Shown: piece after piece, positions 29,504 through 37,815 of the stretch
How positions within the stretch are numbered: the first letter of the stretch is position 1
Layout: each line of letters opens with the position of its first letter
DNA from: Azospira sp. I13
GTDB lineage: Bacteria > Pseudomonadota > Gammaproteobacteria > Burkholderiales > Rhodocyclaceae
NCBI RefSeq assembly: GCF_003112695.1
Contig: NZ_BFBP01000003.1
Location: 62,001 to 126,000 of the forward strand
Direction of reading: 5' to 3'
DNA: 64,000 nt
Notes under the pieces: model-generated
Told to the model about the DNA's origin: nothing
Seen by the model: only the letters and a program-made list of their open reading frames with translations
Databases searched by the model: none
Translations under genes and position numbers: made by a program

Positions 29504-29764
29504 GCCACAGAGGGCACAGAGAACACAGAGAACACAGAGGTAAAACCTGGGTGCCGATGGCCCCACGGGGCGGGCGGCAGGCGTTGCTTGGTGCGCCAAG
29601 GGGCGCAAGAGTTCAGATTATTTCAGGTGGCCGCTGAAAATAACATTGCCCGGAGAGGCAGGAAAGACGCCATTCTTCGTAGTGCTTTAATGAAGAATGG
29701 CGCCAGTATTGCCTCTCCGGGCAGGTGCCTTTTCTCAGTGTTCTCTGTGCTCTCTGTGGCTAAA
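29504..29764. repeat. Long inverted-repeat element (copy 2) with internal nested hairpin
   Basis: The left arm 29504-29540 has the same GCCACAGAGGGCACAGAGAA core as copy 1, with an extra AACACAGAG. The right arm 29734-29760 is its reverse complement with two mismatches over 27 bases. About 200 bases lie between them, including the nested palindrome at 29647-29723. No reading frame of note fills the interior. It resembles a MITE or REP-type element; no transposase is near. Confidence 0.8.
29647..29723. repeat. Nested palindrome inside inverted-repeat element
   Basis: The outer stem TGCCCGGAGAGGCA (29647-29660) pairs perfectly with 29710-29723. The inner stem CGCCATTCTTC (29668-29678) pairs perfectly with 29692-29702 around a 13-nt loop. 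Short asymmetric bulges separate the two stems. The structure would be stable as RNA or as an extruded cruciform. Confidence 0.85.
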
Positions 29765-29770
29765 GCCTTT

Positions 29771-30241
29771 TCACAGGAAGCGTTCGAGAAACTTGCGGCT
29801 GGCTTTGTCCAGGGCGCGGCGGTCCCGGATCATGTATTGCACGCCGTGGCTGTCGGCGATGAGCAGGGCATTCTGGGCCAGGCGACGGATGTCGTCCTCG
29901 CCCTTGAGCACCAGGCGGGCGTTGCCCCGGTCCGTTTCCACGTCCCAGGTGCTGGGGGTGGCGAAGCTGGAGACGTGACGGATGCGGCTGATCACCGGCA
30001 TGAATTCCCGGCTGGCCAGTTCTTCCCGGATCAGTTCCCGGGGGCCTTCGGCCAGGTCGGTCAGGCGCTCGATCCACAACAGTTCCTTGCCGTGGCTATT
30101 CACCAGGGCCAGACCCTCGTCGGGAGCGGTGATGGCGAAGGCCCGCACGGGCACCACGCCTTCGTGGGCTTCGCCGTCGGTGCCGGTGAATACCAGCTGG
30201 CCGAAGGCATTGCGAATCAACGTGAAGTTGCTGGTCGTCAT
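29771..30241 (-). CDS. Cyanophycin-metabolism-associated DUF1854 protein
   Basis: About 156 residues, soluble, single DUF1854-type domain: FTLIRNAFGQLVFTGTDGEAH, LALVNSHGKELLWIERLTDL, and the ending MIRDRRALDKASRKFLERFL. DUF1854 genes are habitually found beside a dedicated ABC transporter next to cyanophycin synthetases (from recall of family annotation), as here. ATG 30241 sits nine bases after GAGGA; an alternative ATG at 30250 overlaps the ABC stop codon (ATGA). Biochemical function unknown. It is translationally coupled to the ABC gene. Confidence 0.85.
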   Translation of the reverse strand: MTTSNFTLIRNAFGQLVFTGTDGEAHEGVVPVRAFAITAPDEGLALVNSHGKELLWIERLTDLAEGPRELIREELASREFMPVISRIRHVSSFATPSTWDVETDRGNARLVLKGEDDIRRLAQNALLIADSHGVQYMIRDRRALDKASRKFLERFL

Positions 30242-30246
30242 GGCGT

Positions 30247-32676
30247 TCATTCCTCGCTCTCGGGCCGGGCCAGCTGTTCATCCAGCTGCTTGGTCTGAGC
30301 GGTGTAGAGGCGGTAGTAGGCGCCTTCCTTGGCGATCAGTTCGTCGTGCTGGCCTTCTTCCACCACCACGCCGCGATCCATGACTACCAGCCGGTCGGCC
30401 TTGCGCAGGGTGGACAGACGGTGGGCGATGGCGATGGTGGTGCGGCCCTTGATCAGGTTGTCCAGGGCGCCCTGGATTTCCAGTTCGGTTTCCGTATCCA
30501 CGGCGGAAGTGGCTTCGTCCAGGATCAGAATCTTGGGGTCGATGAGCAGGGCCCGGGCGATGGAGATGCGCTGGCGCTCGCCGCCGGAAAGGGCCTGGCC
30601 CCGTTCGCCCACCAGGGAATCGTAACCGTGGGGCAGGCGCAGGATGAACTCGTGGGCATGGGCGGCCCGGGCGGCGGCGACGATTTCCTCCCGGCTGGCA
30701 TCCGGCTTGCCGTAGGCGATGTTCTCGGCAATGGTGCCGAAGAAGAGGAAGGGTTCCTGCAGCACCAGGCCGATGTGCTTGCGGTATTCGGAAACGGGAA
30801 TGTTGCGCACGTCCACGCCGTCGATGCAGATGGCCCCTTCGCCCACGTCGTAGAAGCGGCAGATGAGGTTCACCAGGGTGCTCTTGCCGGAGCCGGAGTG
30901 GCCCACCAGGCCGATCATCTCGCCCGGGTTGATCTTCAGGTCCACGCCCCGCAGCACGGTGCGGTTGCCGTAGCGGAAGCCCACCCGCTCCACGGTGATG
31001 CCGCCTTCCACCTGGGTCAGGTGCTGGGGCTTGACCGGGTCCGGCACGCTGGAGACGTGGTCCAGGATGTCGAAGATGCGCTTGGCGCCGGAAGCCGCCT
31101 TCTGGGTGTGGGAGACGATGCGGCTCATGGAATCGAGGCGGGTGTAGAAACGCCCGATGTAAGCCAGGAAGGCGGCCAGGGTACCGACGGTCACCTGGCT
31201 CTTGGTCACCAGCCAGATACCCAGGGCCCAGACGATGAGCAGGCCGACTTCGGTGAGCAGGGTAATGGTGGGGGAGAAGAGGGACCACAGCCGGTTCACC
31301 CGGTCGTTGGCCTCCAGGTTGCGCTGGTTGGCTTCCTTGAAGCGGTTGGTCTCGCGCTTTTCCTGGGCGAAGGCCTTGACCACGCGGATGCCCGGAATGG
31401 TGTCGGCCAGCACGCTGGTGACGCCGGACCAGACCCGGTCGATCTGCTCGAAGCCGTGGCGCAGCTTGTCCCGCACTACGTGGATGAGCCAGACGATGAA
31501 GGGCAGGGGGATGAGGGTCACTGCCGCCAGCCAGGGATTGATGGAGACCAGGATCACCGCGGTCATGGTGATCATCAGCACGTCGGTGGCGAAATCCAGC
31601 AGGTACAGGGAGAGGAAAACGCAGATGCGGTCCGACTCGCTGCCGATGCGGGCCATCAGGTCGCCGGTGCGCTTGCCGCCGAAGTACTCGAGAGAGAGCT
31701 TGAGCAGGTGCTCATAAGTCTGGCTGCGCAGGTCAGCACCGAGGCGCTCCGAGACCAGGGCCAGGATGTAGGTCTTGGCCCAGCCCAGGCCCCAGGCCAG
31801 CAGGGCAGAACCCAGCAGGCCGCCGAGATAGAAATAGACCTTGCCGGTATCGAGGGGCTGCCCGTTCTGGTAGGGAATCAGCACCTCGTCCATGAGGGGC
31901 ATGGTCATGTAGGGCGCCACCAGGGTGGCGGCGGTGGAAATCAGGGTGAGGATGAAGCCGGCCAGCAGCTGGCCCCGGTAGGGCCGGGCGAAGCGCCACA
32001 GGCGGAACAGGGTCCAGGTGGAAGGCGGGGTGTAGAGCTCCTTGGCGCAGCTCGGGCAGTCATCCTGGCCCGGCACCAGGGGGGCACCGCAGCGGGCGCA
32101 GATGGAGGCGGGCGGCGCTTCCACCGGCTGGCCGGTCAGGGCGGCGTCGCGCTGTTGCTCGAAGTGGTCCAGCACCTGGCGGGCATTGGTGTCCCGGCCC
32201 AGGGTGTGGCGCCAGCGGGCCAGCTGACCGGTGGTGTCCAACAGTTCCAGGCTGGCTACGCCGGCATGGTCCCGGCGCTGCAGATGGAGGCCGTTCCGGT
32301 AGGGAAAGGCCTGCCAGGCGGCCTCTTCGCCGCTGCGGGCGAGGAGTTGGCGGTTGGTGACGAGAATCAGGCCCCGGGCGAAGCGCAGGGCCTTGTCCAG
32401 GTCCAGTTCCAGGTGGGCGAGGATGGTTTCATCTGCAGCCAGCAGGGCATCAAGTTCTGCCGGCCAGTCTTCGGGGAGGCCCTGCAGGGCGGTGGTCAGG
32501 GACGCTGATTGGGGGCAGCGCCTGGAAATTTCCCGTAAGGGGTCGGAATTTTGTGAAATAATTTTTGCACCCGCCGGTGAACCAAAATAAAAGTTGCGCG
32601 TTGATTTTACCTTACAAAGGAGAGTCCCCCGGAAAAGCAGGGCGGTCCGTCCTCTTGGGAGCTGAATCGGAAACAC
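30247..32676 (-). CDS. Cyanophycin-associated ABC exporter with N-terminal domain and zinc ribbon
   Basis: About 809 residues from a GTG at 32676. A soluble N-terminal domain contains a clear zinc ribbon at ~190-210 (ICARCGAP...CPSCAKEL, two CxxC pairs). A six-helix ABC transmembrane domain follows (WRFARPYRGQLLAGFILTL onward), then an ATPase with Walker A GHSGSGKST, signature LSGGERQR and Walker B ILILDEATS. It is a type IV half-exporter, so it acts as a homodimer. The start is uncertain: the region 32540-32676 is AT-rich and looks like promoter, and no ATG/GTG/TTG exists in frame between 32676 and the conserved segment LPEDWPAELDALLAADE. It is divergent from the synthetases. Substrate unknown. 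Confidence 0.82.
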   Translation of the reverse strand: MFPIQLPRGRTALLFRGTLLCKVKSTRNFYFGSPAGAKIISQNSDPLREISRRCPQSASLTTALQGLPEDWPAELDALLAADETILAHLELDLDKALRFARGLILVTNRQLLARSGEEAAWQAFPYRNGLHLQRRDHAGVASLELLDTTGQLARWRHTLGRDTNARQVLDHFEQQRDAALTGQPVEAPPASICARCGAPLVPGQDDCPSCAKELYTPPSTWTLFRLWRFARPYRGQLLAGFILTLISTAATLVAPYMTMPLMDEVLIPYQNGQPLDTGKVYFYLGGLLGSALLAWGLGWAKTYILALVSERLGADLRSQTYEHLLKLSLEYFGGKRTGDLMARIGSESDRICVFLSLYLLDFATDVLMITMTAVILVSINPWLAAVTLIPLPFIVWLIHVVRDKLRHGFEQIDRVWSGVTSVLADTIPGIRVVKAFAQEKRETNRFKEANQRNLEANDRVNRLWSLFSPTITLLTEVGLLIVWALGIWLVTKSQVTVGTLAAFLAYIGRFYTRLDSMSRIVSHTQKAASGAKRIFDILDHVSSVPDPVKPQHLTQVEGGITVERVGFRYGNRTVLRGVDLKINPGEMIGLVGHSGSGKSTLVNLICRFYDVGEGAICIDGVDVRNIPVSEYRKHIGLVLQEPFLFFGTIAENIAYGKPDASREEIVAAARAAHAHEFILRLPHGYDSLVGERGQALSGGERQRISIARALLIDPKILILDEATSAVDTETELEIQGALDNLIKGRTTIAIAHRLSTLRKADRLVVMDRGVVVEEGQHDELIAKEGAYYRLYTAQTKQLDEQLARPESEE

Positions 32677-32753
32677 GCGGAAAGAAGTGATAAACGCGTT
32701 TTCCTCCCAAGCGTTGACCGAGCCCCTCAGGTTCCCCGGTTCCGGCAAAAGGT

Positions 32754-34922
32754 ATGAGCCACAAGACAATCAAATTCCTGAGCATCACCCATCTCAAGGG
32801 TCCGAACATCTGGACCTACACTCCCGTCCTCGAAGCCCTGGTGGATATCGGTGATCTGGAGGACTGTCCCTCCAACACCATTCCCGGTTTCTACGAGCGC
32901 CTGTCTGCCTGGCTGCCCTCCCTGGTGGAGCACCGTTGCAGCTACGACGAGCGCGGCGGTTTTCTGCGCCGCGTCGAGGAAGGCACCTGGCCGGGCCACA
33001 TCATGGAGCACGTCTCCCTGGAGTTGCAGACCCTGGCCGGCATGCCCGGCGGCTTTGGTCGCGCCCGGGAAGTGCCGGTCCGCGGCGTCTACAAGGTAGT
33101 GGTGACGGCCTGGCATGAAGTGGTCACCCGCTACGCCCTGGAGGCCGCCCGGGATCTGGTGATGGCCGCCATCGAGGACAAGCCCTTCGACGTTGCTGCC
33201 GCCGTGGATCACCTGCGTGACCTAGTGGACGACCACTGCCTTGGCCCCTCCACTGGCTGCATCGTGGATGCCGCCGAGAGCCGGCACCTGCCCTTCATCC
33301 GCCTGTCCACCGGCAATCTGGTGCAACTGGGCTACGGTGCCCGCCAGCGCCGCATCTGGACGGCCGAAACCGACCGCACCAGCGCCATTGCCGAGAGCAT
33401 CTCCCGGGACAAGGACCTGACCAAGAGCCTGCTGGCCTCCTGCGGCGTGCCCGTGCCGGAAGGTGTCACCGTGGATTCCCCCGAGGAAGCCTGGGAAGCC
33501 GCCGAGGATATCGGTCTGCCGGTGGTGGTCAAGCCCAGCGATGGCAACCACGGCCGCGGCGTATTCACCAACCTGACTACCCGGGAAGAAGTCGAAACCG
33601 CCTTCCACGTGGCCCAGGATGAGGGCAGCGAGGTCATCGTCGAACGCTTCATTCCCGGCAACGAGCACCGCCTGCTGGTGGTGGGCGGCCGTCTGGTGGC
33701 GGCTTCCCGGGGCGAAACTGCCCAGGTGGTGGGGGACGGCAAGTCCACCGTGCTGGAACTGATCGAACTGCAACTGAATTCCGATCCCCGCCGTGGCAAC
33801 AGCGAAGATCACCCCCTCAACCGGGTCCGCATCGATTCCGCCGCCCGCCTGGAGATCAAGCGCCAAGGCTTCGAGCCCGAAGGCGTGCCGCCCCAAGGCA
33901 AGGTGGTGGTGATCCAGCGCAACGGCAACGTCTCCATCGACTGCACCGCCGAGGTTCATCCGGATACCGCCGAGACCGTGGCCCTGGCCGCCCGCATCGT
34001 CGGCCTGGACATCGCCGGGGTGGATTTGGTGGTGGAAGACGTCTCCAAGCCCCTGGCCGACCAGAGCGGCGCCATCGTCGAGGTCAATGCCGGCCCCGGC
34101 CTGCTGATGCACATCAAGCCCTCCGCCGGTGAGCCCCAGCCTGTGGGCAAGGCCATCGTCGAGCACCTCTTCCCCAATGGCGACAGCGGCCGCATTCCCG
34201 TCGTCGGCATCACCGGGGGCAAGGGCAAGACCACCGTGGCCCGCATTGTCGCCCGTCTGCTCGAGCTTTCTGGCCATTACACCGGCCTCGCCAGCAGCGC
34301 CGGCCTGTATCTGGACCGCCGCCTGGTGGAAGCCGGCGACCGGGCCCAGTGGGATACGGCTCGCCGCATCCTGATGAACCGCTCGGTGCAGGCCGCCGTG
34401 ATCGAAAACAGCGCCACCTCCATCGTGACTGAGGGCCTGGCGTACGACCGTTGCCAGGTCGGGGTGGTGACCAATTTCGAGCCCATTGAAGACCTCAGCA
34501 AGTTCTACATGGATTCCCCCGAGAAGCGCTTCACCACCCTGCGTACCCAGGTGGATGTGGTGCTGCCCACCGGGGTGGCCGTGCTCAACGCCCGGGAATC
34601 CCAGCTGGTGGAAATGGCCGAGTTGTGTGATGGCGAGGTGATCTACTTCGCTGCCGACCCCGGTTTACCGGTCCTGGCCGAGCACCGCTCCAAGGGCGGC
34701 CGTGCCGTGCTGCTGCGGGAAGGCGCCGTGGTTCTGGCCAAGGGCTGGGAAGAAACCAAGCTGCTGGATCTGGCCCAGGTTCCCCTGGCCGCCGGCGGTT
34801 CCGACTTCCAGGCCGAGAACGTGCTGGCTGCCGTGGCCACTGCCCGGGCCCTGGATATCGCCCCCGAAGTCATTCGCGCCGGTCTGGAGACTTTCGTCCT
34901 GGACGCTGTGCCCACCGTTTGA
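32754..34922 (+). CDS. CphA2-like short cyanophycin synthetase
   Basis: 722 residues. N-terminal domain (1-~160), ATP-grasp (~215-475; GLPVVVKPSDGNHGRGVFTN, EVIVERFIPGNEHRLLV), and the start of a Mur-ligase-like domain with P-loop GITGGKGKTT (485-494). It ends after LETFVLDAVPTV, where the neighbouring CphA1 continues for some 150 more residues, so the Mur C-lobe is missing. The segment equal to CphA1's ETARGGVLREG reads ENSATSIVTEG. Cyanobacterial CphA2 lacks the same lobe and polymerises beta-Asp-Arg dipeptides (established there); whether this proteobacterial form does so is inference. It precedes cphA1 by 82 bases. Confidence 0.85.
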   Translation: MSHKTIKFLSITHLKGPNIWTYTPVLEALVDIGDLEDCPSNTIPGFYERLSAWLPSLVEHRCSYDERGGFLRRVEEGTWPGHIMEHVSLELQTLAGMPGGFGRAREVPVRGVYKVVVTAWHEVVTRYALEAARDLVMAAIEDKPFDVAAAVDHLRDLVDDHCLGPSTGCIVDAAESRHLPFIRLSTGNLVQLGYGARQRRIWTAETDRTSAIAESISRDKDLTKSLLASCGVPVPEGVTVDSPEEAWEAAEDIGLPVVVKPSDGNHGRGVFTNLTTREEVETAFHVAQDEGSEVIVERFIPGNEHRLLVVGGRLVAASRGETAQVVGDGKSTVLELIELQLNSDPRRGNSEDHPLNRVRIDSAARLEIKRQGFEPEGVPPQGKVVVIQRNGNVSIDCTAEVHPDTAETVALAARIVGLDIAGVDLVVEDVSKPLADQSGAIVEVNAGPGLLMHIKPSAGEPQPVGKAIVEHLFPNGDSGRIPVVGITGGKGKTTVARIVARLLELSGHYTGLASSAGLYLDRRLVEAGDRAQWDTARRILMNRSVQAAVIENSATSIVTEGLAYDRCQVGVVTNFEPIEDLSKFYMDSPEKRFTTLRTQVDVVLPTGVAVLNARESQLVEMAELCDGEVIYFAADPGLPVLAEHRSKGGRAVLLREGAVVLAKGWEETKLLDLAQVPLAAGGSDFQAENVLAAVATARALDIAPEVIRAGLETFVLDAVPTV

Positions 34923-35004
34923 TGATTGCCGACTGACAGAGACGCTCGCCGCCCGGCCCGGTGCCGGCGGCGATCCCGACTAAACGGTCATTACAGGATT
35001 TTTT

Positions 35005-37596
35005 ATGGAAGTCTCCCGCATCCGAGCCCTGCGCGGCCCCAACCTGTGGAGCCGCCACACCTCCATCGAAGCCATCGTTACCTGTAGCGAGGCTGAACGC
35101 CGTTCTCCCCAGACCGCTGCCGACCTTGAGGCCTTCCTCGACCGGCTGCTGGAGCGCTTCCCCGAAGTGGGCCTGGTCATGCCGGCCAGCGCGGCCCTGC
35201 CGTCCCTGGCCCACGCCCTGCAATTCGCCGCCCTGGGCCTGCAGGCCTCCGCAGGCTGCCCGGTGACCTTCAGCCGCACGGCGGAAACCCTGGACCCGGG
35301 GGTCTATCAGGTGGTGGTGGAGTACACCGAAGAACCGGTAGGCCGTCTGGCTTTCGATCTGGCCGTAGAACTGTGCCAGGCCGCCCAGGAAAACCGCCCC
35401 TTCGATCTGGACACGGTACTGGCCCGCCTGCGGGAACTGGACGAAGACGTGCGTCTCGGCCCCTCCACCGGCTCCATTGTCGATGCCGCCGTGGCCCGGG
35501 GCATTCCCTTCCGCCGCCTGACCGAAGGCAGCCTGGTGCAGTTCGGCTGGGGCAGCAAGCAGCGCCGCATCCAGGCCGCCGAAATGGATTGCACCAGCGC
35601 CATTGCCGAATCCATCGCCCAGGACAAGGAACTGACCAAGGAACTGCTGCGCGCCGCCGGCGTGCCGGTGCCCTGGGGCCGTACCGTGGCCGATGCGGAC
35701 GATGCCTGGGTGGCTGCCCAGGAAATCGGCCTGCCGGTGGTGGTCAAGCCCCGGGACGGCAACCAGGGCAAGGGCGTGGCCGTCAACCTGAAGAGCGAGG
35801 CCGAAGTGCGCATGGCCTTCGAGGTGGCCTCAGAATTCCGCGATGATGTGATGGTGGAACGCTACCTGCCGGGTCAGGACTTCCGCGTCCTGGTGGTGGG
35901 CAAGCATCTGGTGGCCGCCGCCCGTCGCGATCCGCCCCAGGTCATCGGTGACGGTGTGCATACCATCCGTCAGCTGGTGGACCAGGTGAATGCCGACCCG
36001 CGCCGGGGCGAGGGTCATGCCACTTCCCTGACCAAAATCCGTTTCGATGAAATTGCCCTGGCCACCCTGGCCCGGCAGAACTACAACGCCGACTCCGTGC
36101 CGCCCCGCGGCGCCCGGGTGGCCCTGCGCAACAACGCCAACCTGTCCACCGGCGGCTCTGCCACCGACGTGACCGACGATGTCCATCCCGAACTGGCCGC
36201 CAAGGCCGTGGCGGCAGCCCAGATGGTGGGCCTGGACATCTGCGGTGTGGACGTGGTGTGCGAAACCGTGCAGCGTCCCCTGGAAGAGCAGGGCGGCGGT
36301 ATCGTCGAAGTCAATGCTGCTCCCGGCCTGCGCATGCACCTGCAGCCCTCCTTCGGCAAGGGCCGGGCGGTGGGCGAGGCGGTCATTTCCACCATGTATC
36401 CGAACGGCGACGACGGCCGTATCCCGGTGGTGGCCGTGGCCGGCACCAACGGCAAGACCACCACGGTGCGCCTGATTTCCCACCTGTTTACCTGCAACGG
36501 TCAGCGCACCGGCATGACCGGCACCGACGGCGTGTATATCCAGGGCAAGCGCATCGACACCGGCGACTGCTCCGGCCCCAAGAGCGCCCGCAATGTGCTG
36601 CTGCATCCCGATGTGGATGCAGCCGTGCTGGAAACTGCCCGGGGCGGCGTGCTGCGCGAGGGCCTGGGTTTCGACCGCTGCAACGTGGCCGTGGTGACCA
36701 ACATCGGCATGGGCGACCACCTGGGCCTGGCCTACATCAACACCGTGGAAGACCTGGCGGTGGTGAAGCGTGTCATCGTGGAAAACGTGGCCGCTAATGG
36801 CTATGCCGTACTCAACGCCAACGACCCCATCGTCGTGCGCATGGCCGAGTCCTGCCCGGGCTCCGTCATCTTCTTCACCGCCGACCCCCACCACCCTGTC
36901 ATGGCCACCCAATTTGCCCAGGGGCGCCGCGGTGTCTATGTGGAAGGCGGGGACATCGTGGTGGCGGAAGGCTCCACCGTGGTGCATCGCCTGCCCCTTT
37001 CCGGGGTGCCCCTGACCCGGGGTGGTGCCATCGGCTTCCAGGTGGAGAACGTCATGGCCGCCACGGCGGCGGCCTGGGCCATGGGTATCGGCTGGGACGT
37101 GATCCGCCAGGGTCTGGCCTCTTTTGTCAGCGATGCCGCCACGGCTCCCGGCCGTTTCAATCTCTTCGACTACAAGGGTGCCACCCTGATTGCCGACTAC
37201 GGCCATAACCCGGATGCCATTCAGGCCCTGGTCAACGCCATCGACGCCCTGCCGGCCAAGCAGCGTGCGGTGGTCATCAGTGGTGCTGGCGACCGCCGGG
37301 ACGAGGATATCCGCCAGCAGACCCGCATCCTGGGCGCTGCCTTCGACAGCGTCATTCTCTACCAGGATGCCTGCCAGCGCGGCCGGGCCGACGGCGAAGT
37401 GCTGGGTTTGCTGCGGGAAGGCCTGGTGGATGCCGCCCGGACCCGGGCGGTGGAAGAAATCCGTGGCGAGTTCCTGGCCATCGATACGGCCCTGGGCCGC
37501 CTCAATCCGGGCGACCTCTGCCTGATCCTGGTGGATCAGGTGGATGAAGCCCTGGCCCATATCGCCCAGCGGGTGGCTGAAGCCGCCAAGGCCTGA
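35005..37596 (+). CDS. cphA: Cyanophycin synthetase CphA1
   Basis: 863 residues, full-length for the family (~870). N-domain, ATP-grasp domain adding Asp (GLPVVVKPRDGNQGKGVAVN; EVNAAPGLRMHLQPSFG), and complete Mur-ligase-like domain adding Arg, with P-loop GTNGKTT (480-486), ETARGGVLREGLGF, and the C-lobe from RFNLFDYKGATLIADYGHN. It makes multi-L-arginyl-poly-L-aspartate, an intracellular nitrogen store, without ribosomes. ATG 35005 follows an A/T-rich leader. It is co-oriented with the CphA2-like gene and probably in the same transcript. No cyanophycinase gene lies in this window. Confidence 0.96.
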   Translation: MEVSRIRALRGPNLWSRHTSIEAIVTCSEAERRSPQTAADLEAFLDRLLERFPEVGLVMPASAALPSLAHALQFAALGLQASAGCPVTFSRTAETLDPGVYQVVVEYTEEPVGRLAFDLAVELCQAAQENRPFDLDTVLARLRELDEDVRLGPSTGSIVDAAVARGIPFRRLTEGSLVQFGWGSKQRRIQAAEMDCTSAIAESIAQDKELTKELLRAAGVPVPWGRTVADADDAWVAAQEIGLPVVVKPRDGNQGKGVAVNLKSEAEVRMAFEVASEFRDDVMVERYLPGQDFRVLVVGKHLVAAARRDPPQVIGDGVHTIRQLVDQVNADPRRGEGHATSLTKIRFDEIALATLARQNYNADSVPPRGARVALRNNANLSTGGSATDVTDDVHPELAAKAVAAAQMVGLDICGVDVVCETVQRPLEEQGGGIVEVNAAPGLRMHLQPSFGKGRAVGEAVISTMYPNGDDGRIPVVAVAGTNGKTTTVRLISHLFTCNGQRTGMTGTDGVYIQGKRIDTGDCSGPKSARNVLLHPDVDAAVLETARGGVLREGLGFDRCNVAVVTNIGMGDHLGLAYINTVEDLAVVKRVIVENVAANGYAVLNANDPIVVRMAESCPGSVIFFTADPHHPVMATQFAQGRRGVYVEGGDIVVAEGSTVVHRLPLSGVPLTRGGAIGFQVENVMAATAAAWAMGIGWDVIRQGLASFVSDAATAPGRFNLFDYKGATLIADYGHNPDAIQALVNAIDALPAKQRAVVISGAGDRRDEDIRQQTRILGAAFDSVILYQDACQRGRADGEVLGLLREGLVDAARTRAVEEIRGEFLAIDTALGRLNPGDLCLILVDQVDEALAHIAQRVAEAAKA

Positions 37597-37648
37597 TCAG
37601 TTGCTGTGACGGGTTTGGGTTTTTAGGCCTAATTTTTGCTAATGATTT

Positions 37649-37657
37649 TGGTATAAT
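37649..37657 (+). promoter_or_regulatory. Extended -10 promoter element
   Basis: TGGTATAAT (TGN-TATAAT) with a consensus -10 at 37652-37657 in an AT-rich stretch after cphA1. No good -35 is seen, as is usual for extended -10 promoters. The predicted start falls at the first hairpin of the leader. Confidence 0.65.
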
Positions 37658-37662
37658 CCTGC

Positions 37663-37758
37663 GCTTTTGCCGTACGGGGTATGCACGGCAAAAGCGTCTG
37701 GAGCGGGCAAAACACGGTCGTGGACCGTGGTTCGCCTGCTTCTGCCGTTTTAACTTTT
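37663..37758 (+). ncRNA. Structured leader or small RNA candidate with competing hairpins
   Basis: P1 pairs 37663-37673 (GCTTTTGCCGT) with 37685-37695 (ACGGCAAAAGC), 11 bp perfect. P2 pairs 37702-37708 with 37734-37740 (one G-U) and 37713-37719 with 37723-37729. Then comes a U-rich tail. A second copy of the P1 left arm, GCTTCTGCCGT (37738-37748), can also pair with 37685-37695 with one mismatch, so two exclusive folds exist. It does not match any RNA family I recognise. It could be an attenuator for the acyltransferase or an independent sRNA. Confidence 0.45.
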
Positions 37759-37815
37759 TAAATGGTCCGTTCTGCCGACTGCCGGTACCGGGCCAGGATC
37801 CTGTTGAAATCTGCC

